Assembly (NCBI GenBank): GCA_014529385.2
Contig: CM043945.1
Coordinates: 144,755,741 to 144,819,740 of the forward strand
Length of the DNA stretch: 64,000 nucleotides
Direction of reading: 5' to 3'
From: Adiantum capillus-veneris
Taxonomy: Eukaryota > Streptophyta > Polypodiopsida > Polypodiales > Pteridaceae
Part shown: one piece after another, positions 48,733 to 59,674 of the stretch
How the letters are laid out: every line of letters begins with the position of its first letter
How positions within the stretch are numbered: position 1 is the first letter of the stretch
Position numbers and translations under genes: made by a program
The notes under the pieces: model-generated
What the model saw: the letters and a program-made list of their open reading frames with translations, nothing else
Told to the model about the DNA's origin: nothing
Databases searched by the model: none

Positions 48733-50747
48733 CTATTGCCCCCTTGGCATTTTTTGTATTTTATTTTTTTCCTTCACTTTTTACTCTTTTGGGAGTTAAC
48801 CTTGCATTGCTTCTTTGGCCCAATTTTGGTCCTCTTTGTCCGACTCACACTTGCCTTCTTGCCCTTGCCTCTGCTCTCTCCTCCTTTGCTTTCTTCTGGT
48901 CCGGCCTCCACCGGCCTTGGATCTCTCTCTTTCTTCCTTTCGGGACTGCCTCCCACTTGACCACCGCGGGACACCTCCCTTTGGCCTTTGACTGGGCTCA
49001 AACCCGGTTGCACTTACCTTCCCTTCTTGGCTATGTAGGAACCGTCCCTTGCCCCCTACCGTAAAGCATTAGCGACCTAGCTAATTGGGGGGGGGGGGGG
49101 AGGGGGGGTTCTCTTCAAAAATATGGGGCCTGAAGGGCCGGGCATCGGAATTGTCGCCATCACTGGCTAGCCACGTCATCATCTCGAACCCACGGGCGCA
49201 CTGCGCCGTTGCCACCAACTCTTCCTCATGCGTGCATGCCACCATGCCGCCCGTCTTGGCCAAAACCTGCGCATCGCCGGCCAGGGCCGCCTGCACAACA
49301 CATGATCGGGCCACGCCATCACCCATTGCTCCAAGGAGCTTCCTCGCTTCACACACGATTATGAGATGGCTCACACTCCAACCTAAATAGCCCACATTTT
49401 GTGCTCATGTCTCTACATGTGGGGCCATTCAATGGCCACGTGGTGGTCATCGGTGCCCTTGCCTTTGGAAATTCTTTTAAACTTCAAAAGAACAAACCTC
49501 TTTGAACTGCCTTATCTTCAAACTGCTTTAATATTCCACACGGTGATCGAATTTTGGAGCCATAAAGCACGACCAATGGAGCTGGCTCTCGACTTTGAAC
49601 TTCCCCGTGCTCACCATACTCTGACTTTCCCGGGCCCGCGATTTAGGGATACCAAAACTCAAAAAAATCATCAGCTAACACTTCATCTCCAACTGCCCCA
49701 GGCTTCCCCAGGCTTCCCCAGGCCGTAGCTCAATACTCGGGGCTCAGATTGACAAACCATGACTTCTTGTTGACCCCACATGGCATGCTCTACTTGCTTG
49801 AACCCTGTTGAGGCCTAAAAACCGCTACATGGCACATTCTTCAATGCGGGAAAGTGGGCTCAAACTTAGCCCCCCAAAAATCTTCAACTGATTGCTTGAA
49901 CCTGTTTGAGGCTAAAACGCCTCATGGAAATCTTCAATGCGGGAAAGTGGCTCAAAATTAGCCCAAAAACTTCAATGATAAAAATTGTTAACTAGAGCTC
50001 CATCCGCAATCCAGGACACATCGAAAACTACACTTAGAACACTGATATAGAAATTCAAGAACCTTCACCTGCTACTCCAATTTATCCATCTTTGAGCCTT
50101 CCTTGGCTAAAAAAGACACTTTAGACATACTTTATTCTTCGCTGCCACTATCTGCCCGGACCTTGAACTTTCCTAGCCTTCTTCGCCATTACACCTGCTT
50201 GTAACCTCTACCTAGCATAGACCACCTTCTAGCTTCAACCAACTAGGCTGCACCATCATTGGCCACCCCCCCATTCACATTTATGTTAAACCACACATGG
50301 CTTATTGTGCTAAAAACTACACACCAAAAACAAACTCTTCGTACACCACAAAGACACCACTATATGTACATAACCTAGCATCTACTACCCGTTGTTGTTG
50401 CTCGTGCGGGTGCCCAATCCCCTGCCTTATTTTTCATCAACCACCAGGGTCAAACACCTTGCATCGGTTTCTTCCATCCACCTGCACACCTTTGAATTGT
50501 GCCACACCCAGGCACATATCCAACAACATAGCCAAACTGCCAGTATCATACTTCTACCACTCCAAACACTCCTTGGTAAATTTCCCACTTGCAACAAAGC
50601 ACCTTGAAGAACATCAAAAAGAGCATCCTTGTGCTCACAATCCTATTCAATCAACACTTGTGACCTAACTGACATACTTAACTGACCCTCCCAACCATGT
50701 AAAGCTAGATCCTCATCTAGCAAATCTTGCACCTACTCAATGGAACA
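48251..50747. other. Non-coding CACTA interior with G tracts and a tandem repeat
   Basis: No recognised gene. A 38-base G run lies at 48695-48732, and a second G-rich tract at 49087-49108 (14 G, A, 7 G). A roughly 98-bp imperfect tandem pair at 49796-49980 begins GCTTGAACC and contains TTCAATGCGGGAAAGTGG. A triplicated CAGGCTTCCC-like motif lies at 49700-49725. Open frames here are proline-, leucine- or glycine-rich and follow the base composition. Confidence 0.55.
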
Positions 50748-51527
50748 CTACACAGCTACTTTTATCCCCATTCCTTTCAACCACCACTCACAAACCTCCT
50801 TAGAAAGGTTGGACACCGCCTTGGAATTCACATCACCTGTCATAGAGTGCACTGACTGCATAGGAAGCACCTCTATCTCTAACTCCACTCTGCCTTTCTC
50901 ACCTACCATGCACTCAATTCCAGCATCATCGAGCTCCTCCTTTTCAACTGGCCCTTCAAGGTCTATAAGCATCATTTTCTTGTCGGCCGGAATTACCTGC
51001 TCTTTTATCATTGCATGATCAAGCTTTGCCAAGAAAGGGAGAAACTCGTTCTCTATTGCATCACCCTTGTCTTCTTCCATCAGCACGACTTCTCTGTTCC
51101 TCTTGGAAAATCTTTGCAGCTGTTGCACCACCATGGCACATTCCATAGCTACCTTCATTAACATGGCCATTAGGATCGTACCACACACCAGATTTACTTG
51201 CTCTTCACCACATGTAGGCCTTGGCTGCTCCACTTGGTCTTCACTAGGCACCTCGGCTTGCACTTCATACTGCTCCTTGCACACATTCACTGCTTCTCCA
51301 TTCACATGTAAGAGGTCAAACTCATCATACCTGGATTGAGACGACTCCGTATCCCAACTCATGTTTGCATCCATAGAGCTACCGTCATTCGACTCGGCCT
51401 CTTCTTCTATTTCAAGCTCAAGAATCTCCTCTAGCTTCACTGCTTTGACCTTGTTTGCAAACCGCACTCTTTGGCCTTCACCCCACTTCAATGGAGCTTC
51501 TACAACCGCACTCAAACTTGATAGCAC
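50748..51527 (-). CDS. Unrecognised 259-residue ORF
   Basis: An uninterrupted acidic protein, rich in Glu, Val, Met and Ser, from MLSSLSAVVEAPLKWGEGQR to a stop at 50748. Glu-rich stretches such as LEEILELEIEEEAES and LEGPVEKEELDDAG suggest a helical or disordered protein. A TAG lies a short distance before the start in the same frame, and upstream codons (ARVVPIVEEV) still look protein-like, so the ancestral frame may have been longer. It lies inside the CACTA element, opposite to the transposase. No domain is recognised; it could be a CACTA-borne extra gene or a captured fragment. Confidence 0.4.
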   Translation of the reverse strand: MLSSLSAVVEAPLKWGEGQRVRFANKVKAVKLEEILELEIEEEAESNDGSSMDANMSWDTESSQSRYDEFDLLHVNGEAVNVCKEQYEVQAEVPSEDQVEQPRPTCGEEQVNLVCGTILMAMLMKVAMECAMVVQQLQRFSKRNREVVLMEEDKGDAIENEFLPFLAKLDHAMIKEQVIPADKKMMLIDLEGPVEKEELDDAGIECMVGEKGRVELEIEVLPMQSVHSMTGDVNSKAVSNLSKEVCEWWLKGMGIKVAV

Positions 51528-51716
51528 ATCCTTTGTCCACTCTGAAACAACCTACACCTCCTCCACAATTGGAACCACTCTAGCCGGCATCTTCGGCATA
51601 GGCATTGACCAATAGAGACGAGATTATAACCCGGTGGTTCTGATCTTCGTGCACCTCTAGACCGAGGTGTGTGGGGATTGGACATGACTAGAGAATGTGA
51701 GGTAGTTTACAGTGTG

Positions 51717-51718
<2 letters not shown>

Positions 51719-51766
<48 letters not shown>
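51719..51766. repeat. (CA)24 microsatellite
   Basis: Uninterrupted CA repeat between the unknown ORF and the transposase remnant. Confidence 0.95.
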
Positions 51767-51768
<2 letters not shown>

Positions 51769-52052
51769 TAAAAGACGAAGAATGCCAATAGAAGATTAAA
51801 TTTGTTGTCCAGGTTATAAGATTTTTACCCTCATTATGAGTAGTGAAAGGATGTAGGGCCGTCCAACCAAAACACCTATCTCTCAACGAGGATCTTATGT
51901 CCTTGTAATCAATGCAAGCATGCTGTGCGATGGACAAGACGCGTTTCTTTGCGGCACGTTCGTGAATTTGGCGAGTTCGATCCATCTATTATAGATCGAG
52001 TTGTTGCCAATTATAACTCGTCGAACTTTGCGTTGGCCAATACGCAACAATC

Positions 52053-54120
52053 TTACAACCCAATAGACGTGTTCGCAGGCGCTTTGGTCAAGTAGCATAT
52101 GTGAGGCCACAAGATGTAGCCTCTGACAGCTCGGGGGATGATCATGCAGACCACATTCCCAACGAGGCAATGTTTGAGCCCGAGATTGATGAAATGATCG
52201 AGACGATCATGGATTCAGAAAGGCTTATCTATGATGATATGAAAAGTGAAGCCGATACGCCATTGTATAATGGAGCACGTGTGTCTAGATTGAAAGCGCT
52301 CCTGGTTCTTCTCAACATGCAGGCAAAGTTTGGATGGAGTGACACTAGCGTCATAGCGCTTTTCAGGTGATCTATTACAATTAGTTTAATTTAATAAAAC
52401 TCTAAATGTATAATGATCAAATAGATTTTTACACAATTGTACCGTATTTTCATGTTGTGTAGATTGCTCAAAGAGCACATACTACCAGTTGATAATGTGA
52501 TGCCAGATTCTCGAGAGGAAGCAAGAAAGATTTTTCAAAACTTGGGGATGGATTACAATTCAATCCACGCTTTTCCTAATGACTACATTCTTTTCAGAGG
52601 GGAATACATAGACATGGAGAAGTGTCCGAAATGTGATTCCGAGAGATATCGAGTAGATCTCCACGGAACAAAAATTTTGCAAAAGGTTTTGCGACATTTT
52701 CCTATGCTTCCTTGCATCAAGAATTTCTTCGAATGTAAGTCCATGGTTGCCCTAGCATCATGGCATGAGGAGAATAAATCTTCGGATGGTGTGCTACGGA
52801 TTCTTGCAGAGTGTGCAGCCTGGAAACATATAGATGGAACATGGTCGGATTTTGCCAGGGAAGCTCAAAATTTGCGCTTAGGCTTGGCTATGGATGGCGT
52901 AAATCCATTTGGTCAAAGATCAACATCTTACAGTGTATGGCCCATTGTCATCGTCAACTACAACATTCCCCCGTGGTTGACTACGAAGAAGGGGCACCTA
53001 TGTCTAAGCTTGATTGTGCCGGGGCGATATAAAGTGAAGAATATGGATGTGTATCTTCGTCCACTATTGGAAGAGCTACAACAATTTGGATTGGCATAGA
53101 AGTGGTGGATCAACGTAGACTCCATACCATTCGCCAAACTAAACACTGCGGAGGTTGTGTGCATGTTTGAGAAACATTTTCCTACTACCATGCTAACCAT
53201 TCGGGTGCATCTTCTTGTTCACATAGTTGATGAGGTGGAAATAGCTGGCACAGTACATTCCAAATGGATGTTCTTTTTAGAACGTTTCATGAAAACGCTC
53301 AACGGATATGTGCGTCAGAAGGGACGTCCGAGGGGTAGCATGGCAGAAGGTTGGCTGGTATCAGAGTCCCTAGTGTACATTGGAGAGTGGCTAGATGGAT
53401 TTGATAAAGCCCGGGACACGCTATGGAAAACCATAGGTCATGAGCGCATATCTGGGATTGTCATGTGCAATCTCGGTGTTGAGAAGAAGATGCCAGAAGA
53501 TCTAGAGGCTAAAATCAACCGATTTTGTATGCTTCACAATCCAGTGATGCAAAAGTGGATTTCACAATATGAGGATGCAAAGCAAGAGTGACAAAGGGCA
53601 CGAATCAAGTGGAGACGAGGAAGTCGACCACCGATGCACTATCCGACGGGTCTGGAGAGCCTACCAACATTCATGAACTTAAGATGGTTGCACAACCAAT
53701 TGAAAAGCGCACAACAGTGCGGTGAAGAAGTGCAGTGAAGAAGTGACTGAGGAAGAGTGGGAGTACTCTCGGTGTTGCGCGACCAAGGTAAGTTTCCAAT
53801 GTACGACTAGTGACTTTCTAGATGTTTGAACGAACACTCATAATCTTTGTTCGTTGTAGTATAAGTCATACACAACAACATGGTGTAAAGGTTTACTTTT
53901 TAGGGTGGAACGGATCGACAAAAAGCGTTTTACTCAAGATTGTGGAATCATGGAAAAATTTGAACAGTCTAGTCGACGACGGTCCTTTGATACAGATCCT
54001 GTGGTGGCAGAACTCACTTACTTCGGCACGCTACAAGAGATTTTGAGGATCGGTTATAGAGGATTTTTTGTCGACTTGTTCGACGTGCAATGGTTCAAGA
54101 TAATCATGGAGGGTCGCAAC
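52053..54120 (+). pseudogene. CACTA tnp2-type transposase remnant
   Basis: Exon A (open to 52366) has MQAKFGWSDTSVIALFR. An intron at 52367-52462 (GTGA...TGTAG) joins in phase to exon B with LLKEHILPVDNVMP, IHAFPNDYILFRGEY, CPKCDSERY, VLRHFPMLPCIK and NLRLGLAMDGVNPFGQ, the N-terminal and Transposase_21 region of plant En/Spm tnp2 proteins. After PLLEELQQFG there is TAG (53097), then directly a DUF4218-like segment (TMLTIRVHLLVHIVDE, RFMKTLNGYVRQKGRPRGSMAEGW). The several hundred residues normally between them are missing. TGA at 53589 is followed by an open, similar sequence, a 72-bp intron (53788-53859, GTAAGT...GTAG) and a DUF4216-like segment (AELTYFGTLQEILRIGYRG) cut by copia-2 at 54120. 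Confidence 0.8.
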
Positions 54121-54312
54121 TGAAGGAGTACGAGCGGAAGTGCGATGCGAGAGAGAGTGCGAGAAGAAGAGCACGACGATATGGTGAACTCGCTCTACTG
54201 TAATGTGTAGAGCATAGTGAGTTCTTATTAGGTTTTTACAAAAGAATATGTGTACATACCTGGCGGCCCGCCCACTTACCTGGGCGACCACATTGGGCTT
54301 TATACCCCAACA
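54121..54312 (-). repeat. Copia-2 3' LTR
   Basis: 192 bp, TGAAGGAG to ACCCCAACA on the plus strand, nearly identical to both copia-1 LTRs. It is followed by the same minus-strand purine tract. Confidence 0.95.
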
Positions 54313-54401
54313 ACCTCCCACTTAAAGTCCAATGTGGTACTTTAAGTGTGAGAGAAGCTACTATACAAGCTAATATACAAGAGATGTAGAGAAGTGATGT
54401 A

Positions 54402-57400
54402 CTACCCTACACCTAACTGCTTGCGAAAATGCGCAAAGCTCTCTGAGGGAAGTCCTTTTGTAAGTAGATCAGCAGGATTTTCTGTGGTGTGAACTTTGAC
54501 AAGCTGAAGTTGCTTATCCTCGAGCATTTCCCTGATGAAATGATACTTCACATCCACATGCTTTGTCTTTGAGTGATAAACTAGAGCCAATTGTATAGCA
54601 CTTTGACTATCACAATATAACACAGGCATCTCTTCTTTGATTCCCAAGTCTGTTACTAGTCGATTAAGCCAAATTGATTCTTTGCATGTCTCTGATGCTG
54701 CAACATATTCAGCCTCTATAGTAGACTGAGTAACACAATCTTGTAATCTAGAACGCCATGATACTGCTCCACCAGCCAATGTAAAGACATACCCTGACGT
54801 AGACCTTCGGTTGTCTAAGTCACCTGCATAATCTGAGTCTGTAAAACCCTTTACACTTAGCTCCTGACTCCCATAGCATATACGCATACTCTTTGTAGCT
54901 TTCAGGTATCTCAATATTCGTTTCACTGCCTCCCAATGTTTCTTGCCTGGGTTTGACATGTATCGACTTACTACTCCCACTGTAAATGCAATGTCTGGGC
55001 GAGTAGCAATCATTGCATACATCAAATTACCCACTGCAGACGCATATGGAATCTTATCCATTTCAGCCTGTTCTTCCTCAGACAAAGGACAATCTTGTTT
55101 GCTAAGTTTCACATATGGTGGCAATGGAACACTCAGTGCCTTTCCCTTCTCCATATTGAAACATTGCAAAACCTTGTCAATATACTCTGTTTGAGATAAC
55201 CAAATCAACTTCTTTGATCTGTCTCTCTCAATGCGCATACCAAGTATATGACTTGCCTCACCCATGTCTTTCATGTCAAACTATTTTGCCATCTTTGACT
55301 TCAAAGCTGAAATTTCTTCCAAGTGCTTGCCAGCAATCAACATGTCATCCACATACAAAATAAGGATCATCCAACTGCCATCCTTAGCCTTCTTTGTATA
55401 TAGACAGTGATCGAACTCACTACGTTTGTAGCCTTGAGAAAGCATAACTTTGTGGAATTTATGGTACCATGCTCTCGGTGATTTTTTAAAGCCATAAAGA
55501 CTCTTTAACAACTGGCATACCCAATCTTCCTTGCCTTTCTCAACAAACCCTTCTAGCTGCTGCATGTAAATTTCCACATCTAAATCACCATGCAAGAACG
55601 CTGTCTTGACATCCATTTGGTGCAACATCAAATCTAATATGGCAACCAATGCAAGAACGCATCTCAATGTAGTCATCTTGACCACTGGAGAGAAGACTTC
55701 ATCAAAGTCAATGCCTTGTTCTTGCTTAAAGCCCTTGGCAACAAGCCTTGCTTTGTACTTTGGCTGACTATAATGAGTGGTGATCTTATACTTGTAAACC
55801 CATTTACAAGGTAGAGCCTTTTTGCCCCATGGTAATTTAACTAGCTTCCATGTCTGGTTTTTATGCAGAGCTATCATCTCTGACTGCATGGCCAATTGCC
55901 AATTCCCGGAGTCCTTCATTTGCACTGCTTCCTTGTAACATGAAGGCTCATTGCAATCAGTCAACATGACATAATTCATAGATGGAACAAACCTATCAGG
56001 AGGTCGCGTGACACGTCCAGATCTGCGCACAATAGGTGGCTCAGGCTCAGCCACAACCTGTGGTTCCACTCTATCTTGTCCTTGCTCCTCTTGAGCCCTG
56101 ACATTTTGTCTTGCACGTGGAGGTCCATCTTCTTGGAAGACAACTCTTCTAATCTCCTCAACCCTCTCTGGTTTAGAATGATATTTGGATTCATTAAAGT
56201 GAACATCATTGCTGTGGACAACTTTTCTGGATTCGGGATCCCAAAGTCTGTACCCCATCTCACTAGAATTACCATAGCCTAGAAAGATGCACTTTCTACT
56301 CTTTGGCTCAAGTTTGTTCCTAAATTCCTTTGGAACGTGAGTATATGCCTCACAGCCAAAGACTCTGAGATGCTTGTATGAGGACATTTTGTTTGACCAT
56401 ACCATCTCTGGCACTGAATCCTTCTGCAAAACCTTGCTAGGAGATCTATTTACAAGATGAACAGCTGTTGATACAGCTTCCGCCCAAAACCCATTTGGCA
56501 GCTGTGCATTAGACAACATACTTCTAACCTTCTTTTGTATGGTCCTATTCATCCTCTCAGCAACACCATTTTGAGGAGGATTGTAAGGAGCAGTAAGTTC
56601 ACGTTTTATACCTTTTGACTCACAAAAGTCCTGAAAGGCCTTTGAAACATACTCTCCACCATTGTCAGTGCGTAAGCATTTAAGCTTCTTGCCACTCTGA
56701 TTCTCCACAAGTGTCACAAACGTTTTGAAAACACTAAACGCTTCATCCTTGTGCTTGAGAAAGTAAACCCATACTTTCCTCGAGTAATCATCTATAAATG
56801 TCATAAAGTAAGAAGCTCCCCCTAGAGATAGGTTAGGCATAGGTCCACACAAATCACTATGAACAAGTGCCAACTGTGTATCTCTTCTACTGCTTCTATG
56901 CTTATGTGGATGCTGTGTTTGCTTACCATACAGACAATGTTCACAGAATTCAAAATCATTAAATGAAAATCCAGGCAAATAACCAGAACGAGACAAGATT
57001 TCCATTCCCTTCTTGGACATATGTCATTACCGGCTATGCCACAAAGAAACGTTCGGCTGCTCAGTTACATTGATTACATTTTTAGAGACATTTGATACAT
57101 AAATCATGTAAAGTCCTCCAGACTTTACTCCATGTGCTACTGTCATAGAACCCTTGGATATCTTCCACATGTTCTGTCCAAAAGTGGTGACGTAGCCAGC
57201 ATCATCAAGTAAACCTGTGCTGATCAAGCTCTTTGTAATTGCGGGAACATGTCTCACATTCTTCAGCGTGAAAGAAGAGCCATTCTGAAACTTCAATTGT
57301 ACATCTCCAACACCTAAGATCTCACATGTCTGCCCATTGCCTAGCCGAACATGATCTTTAGTGGTCACATAAGAGGTAAACCACTCCTTGTTTGGAGACA

Positions 57401-57668
57401 CATAAAGTGATGCCCCTGAGTCTATAATCCAGTCACTCAGTGCATTTCCATCAGATGTTGTAAGAAGAGCTGAGTCCATTGTATTCTTCAAGAAGTAGAT
57501 GTCTCCTGACACTAGACTGTCATCCTCTGCAACAATGTTTGTCACATTTATTTCTTGAATCTTCACTGAGGACTTGTTCTTCTCACCATGGTCTTCAGCT
57601 TTCTCTTTGCCTTTTTCTGCTTTCCATTCTTTGCAGTCTCTTTTCATGTGATCCTTCTTGCCACAATG
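54402..57668 (-). pseudogene. Copia-2 pol, with stops
   Basis: Colinear with copia-1 residues from the zinc knuckle to the end. Pieces: 57027-57668 (broken knuckle, protease DSGAS, start of integrase), 55281-57020 (integrase core, RT with YVDDML) and 54402-55274 (end of RT, RNase H). Two adjacent stops replace Leu-Gly in HSRLGHM near 57023, and TAG replaces Ser in AKSFDMK near 55277. An in-frame deletion shortens SAIQLSRNPVYHSK to SAIQLALVYHSK near 54590. All pieces share one frame. Confidence 0.92.
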
Positions 57669-59257
57669 TGTCATAATAATCAATATCTAATTCTCCTAAA
57701 TGATTTTCTCATATTAAAGTGATCATTTAATGTGGGGAAGTGCCAAGGGAGAAAAAGCTAGAATATTGGTTAAGTTAGCAGACCGGCCACAGTAGGGATC
57801 CAAAGGAGGGAAAATAGGGATCCAAAGGGGGGGCCATTTGCAAAAGAGCCATGTGAAACAATGGGACAAAAAGACCCTAAGGTTCAGCCCATTAAGACTT
57901 CCAAAATGCTAAGGTTCCAAAATTCAAAGGTTGTGTCCAAAGGTCAACCCTAGGGAAAATTGGATGCTTGGTGTGTGCCCAAAAAGTCTTTCTACATCCC
58001 TACATGGGAGGGGGCGAGCCCCAAAGCTAGGGGATGAGAGAGAAATCCACACACACACACACAGGCTCCCTTTACACAAAGGGAATGAGGGACACATGTC
58101 AGCTCCCTAGGCCAGATGCCCACAAGGTGTGCCCAATTCCTATTGGAAGACCCTTGAAGTGGACCAATGAGAATTAAGCTAGAGTAAATCTAGTTTAATT
58201 AATTTAAAAACATTTAATAAAAGAAACCAATGAGAATTAAGTCTCCTAAAAGACTATTGGGCAGTCTCCCAAGGGGTCCAATGAGCATTCAGGAGCCCCA
58301 TGGCTTGCCTGATTCCTATTGGCCAGGAGGCAAAGGGGTCCAATGAGAGTTTAGTTTAATTATTTAATTACCTAAAGCTCTCACAAAAGGGGAAAGGGGG
58401 ACACATGTCTAAAGGCTATCACTTATGCTGCTTAATCCCTATTGGCTTGACCTGGGGAGGTCCAATGAGGCAAAAGCCAGACTTATTTAGCAGCTAGGGC
58501 TCGCCCAAGAGAGAGGGGGGGCTGATTTTTGCTTGGCATTCACACACACACTCTCACACTTGACCATGTGTGAAGGGAAAATACTCTATCTCCTCCCAAG
58601 CTTTAATGGAGAGCTCATCACCTACTCCAAGCTTGTGAGATAGAAGCCTACATCAACACTCTCTTGGCATGTGGATGCAAATCCAACCAAGAGCCAAGCT
58701 TCAATGCATGCTCATCTTCTCTACCAAGCTAATTACTAAGCTAAGCTATGCTAATATGAGTGATTATGTGAGGAGATGTACTTCTTTCTCGTAAGATACT
58801 TCTTTTCCTCTCAATCTACTCTCATACCCTACTAGCTCTCACCATCTTTGAAGGTGTGTGAGGTCTTGGGTCTGAGAACGGGGATAATTCAAGTTGTGTT
58901 TGATTAAGTGTTTTGCTTGGTGTATGAAGCTTCCATCTTCATTGCACTAGCTAGTCTTGAAGGAACACAAAGAATTGTATTGTACAATGTCTCTCTTGAT
59001 GGGAGAAACCATAATACAAAGCCTTTTGGAGGGGGGACTGGCTCCATGCAAATCCGGTCCTCAACTGTTGTCAATAGCTTAATTGCTCTCTCTTTTGAAA
59101 GTATTGTCGATGCTATCTAACTAGGTGTTATGCTTTTTGTTGCTCTCTCCACCCAAGCACTCTTGTAATTCTCATTAGGAATCTATTCTAATGAAATGCC
59201 CACTATGTTCATGCTAAATTCCGCTACACATAAGATTTTAGGCCATTAAATGTTACA
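57669..59257 (+). repeat. Chromovirus 5' LTR
   Basis: About 1589 bp from TGTCATAATAATC, where copia-2 similarity stops, to ATGTTACA, one base before the primer site. The 5' half holds repeated inverted CCAAT pairs. Only one LTR is in the window, so the borders rest on the copia-2 break and the primer site. Confidence 0.8.
58141..58469 (+). promoter_or_regulatory. Repeated ATTGG / CCAATGAG pairs
   Basis: CCAATGAG occurs at 58164, 58227, 58278, 58340 and 58462. Four of these are preceded about 18-22 bases upstream by ATTGG (58142, 58256, 58318, 58441), giving inverted CCAAT boxes. CCAAT boxes bind NF-Y in plants; a role as LTR enhancer is inference. Confidence 0.55.
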
Positions 59258-59258
59258 T

Positions 59259-59270
59259 TGGTATCAGAGC
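59259..59270 (+). other. Chromovirus primer binding site (tRNA-iMet)
   Basis: TGGTATCAGAGC one base after the LTR end. Confidence 0.93.
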
Positions 59271-59674
59271 TCAAGGTTTCTCTTTTCTTGCTCAAGAAGG
59301 GAGGTCCTCAAGCTAGCTACAAATGGTTGGTATTATTAATTGCCTGTGAATAAGTAGAATAGGGATTTTTCAGCCTTGCAGTGCGCCTGCCTTTGTGCAG
59401 TTAACGGGGCATCACCGTCGAGAGCTATGGTCTTAATAGTGGAGTCCTACGGGGCTTGCCTACGGCTTAACCACTATTGAGCTATTAGAAGCTTGACAGG
59501 AGCCGTTGCTGTTTTGGTGTCGAAAGACCCTCTCTTCTATTCCTTGCAATTAATGGTATTCGAGCCGCGGGTACAGTAGCTTGAGTGCTTTTTCTAAATG
59601 GGTAAAGAGGAGTAGCAACTAGGGCTTGAAGTGCCAAAGTACACCTTAAAAGTTTACACCTAAAAGTTGTTAGA
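59271..59674 (+). other. Chromovirus leader
   Basis: About 400 bp of non-coding leader between the primer site and the gag start. No further motif is recognised. Confidence 0.7.

Larger units (their letters stand above)
44047..54120 (+). mobile_element. CACTA (En/Spm) transposon, left part
   Basis: CACTAAAATAGGACATG at 44047 is followed by GACGCTTTTAGTGACG. The complementary CGCTAAAAGCGTCGC and repeated AGCGACG/AGCGATG motifs continue at 46720-46900 after a solo LTR, as in CACTA subterminal regions. Two gene remnants typical of the superfamily lie inside: a minus-strand accessory gene at 47660-48250 and a tnp2-type transposase at 52053-54120. The right end is not in the window because copia-2 and a chromovirus are inserted from 54121 onward. 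The left border rests on the CACTA sequence and subterminal repeats only; no target copy can be checked. Confidence 0.6.
54121..57668 (-). mobile_element. Copia-2, 3' part, split by a chromovirus
   Basis: Same family as copia-1. The 3' LTR is at 54121-54312 and the decayed pol runs to 57668. Similarity to copia-1 stops exactly at CCACAATG (equivalent to copia-1 position 8602), where a new LTR begins with TGTCATAATAATC. The rest of copia-2 (gag N-terminus, leader, 5' LTR) is therefore expected beyond the chromovirus, outside the window. Left flank GCAAC (54116-54120) is the likely target copy. Host is the CACTA transposase. Confidence 0.88.

Noticed and set aside
48592-49395. Glycine-, leucine- or proline-rich frames on both strands
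   Set aside because: They follow the G tracts and base composition, with no domain or conserved start.
57669-57700. Copia-2 simply truncated at its zinc knuckle
   Set aside because: The break coincides with the start of an LTR whose primer site and gag-pol follow, so insertion of a second element explains it better.
57700-59200. Right end of the CACTA element
   Set aside because: No TAGTG end or AGCGACG subterminal repeats found; this stretch is a chromovirus LTR.
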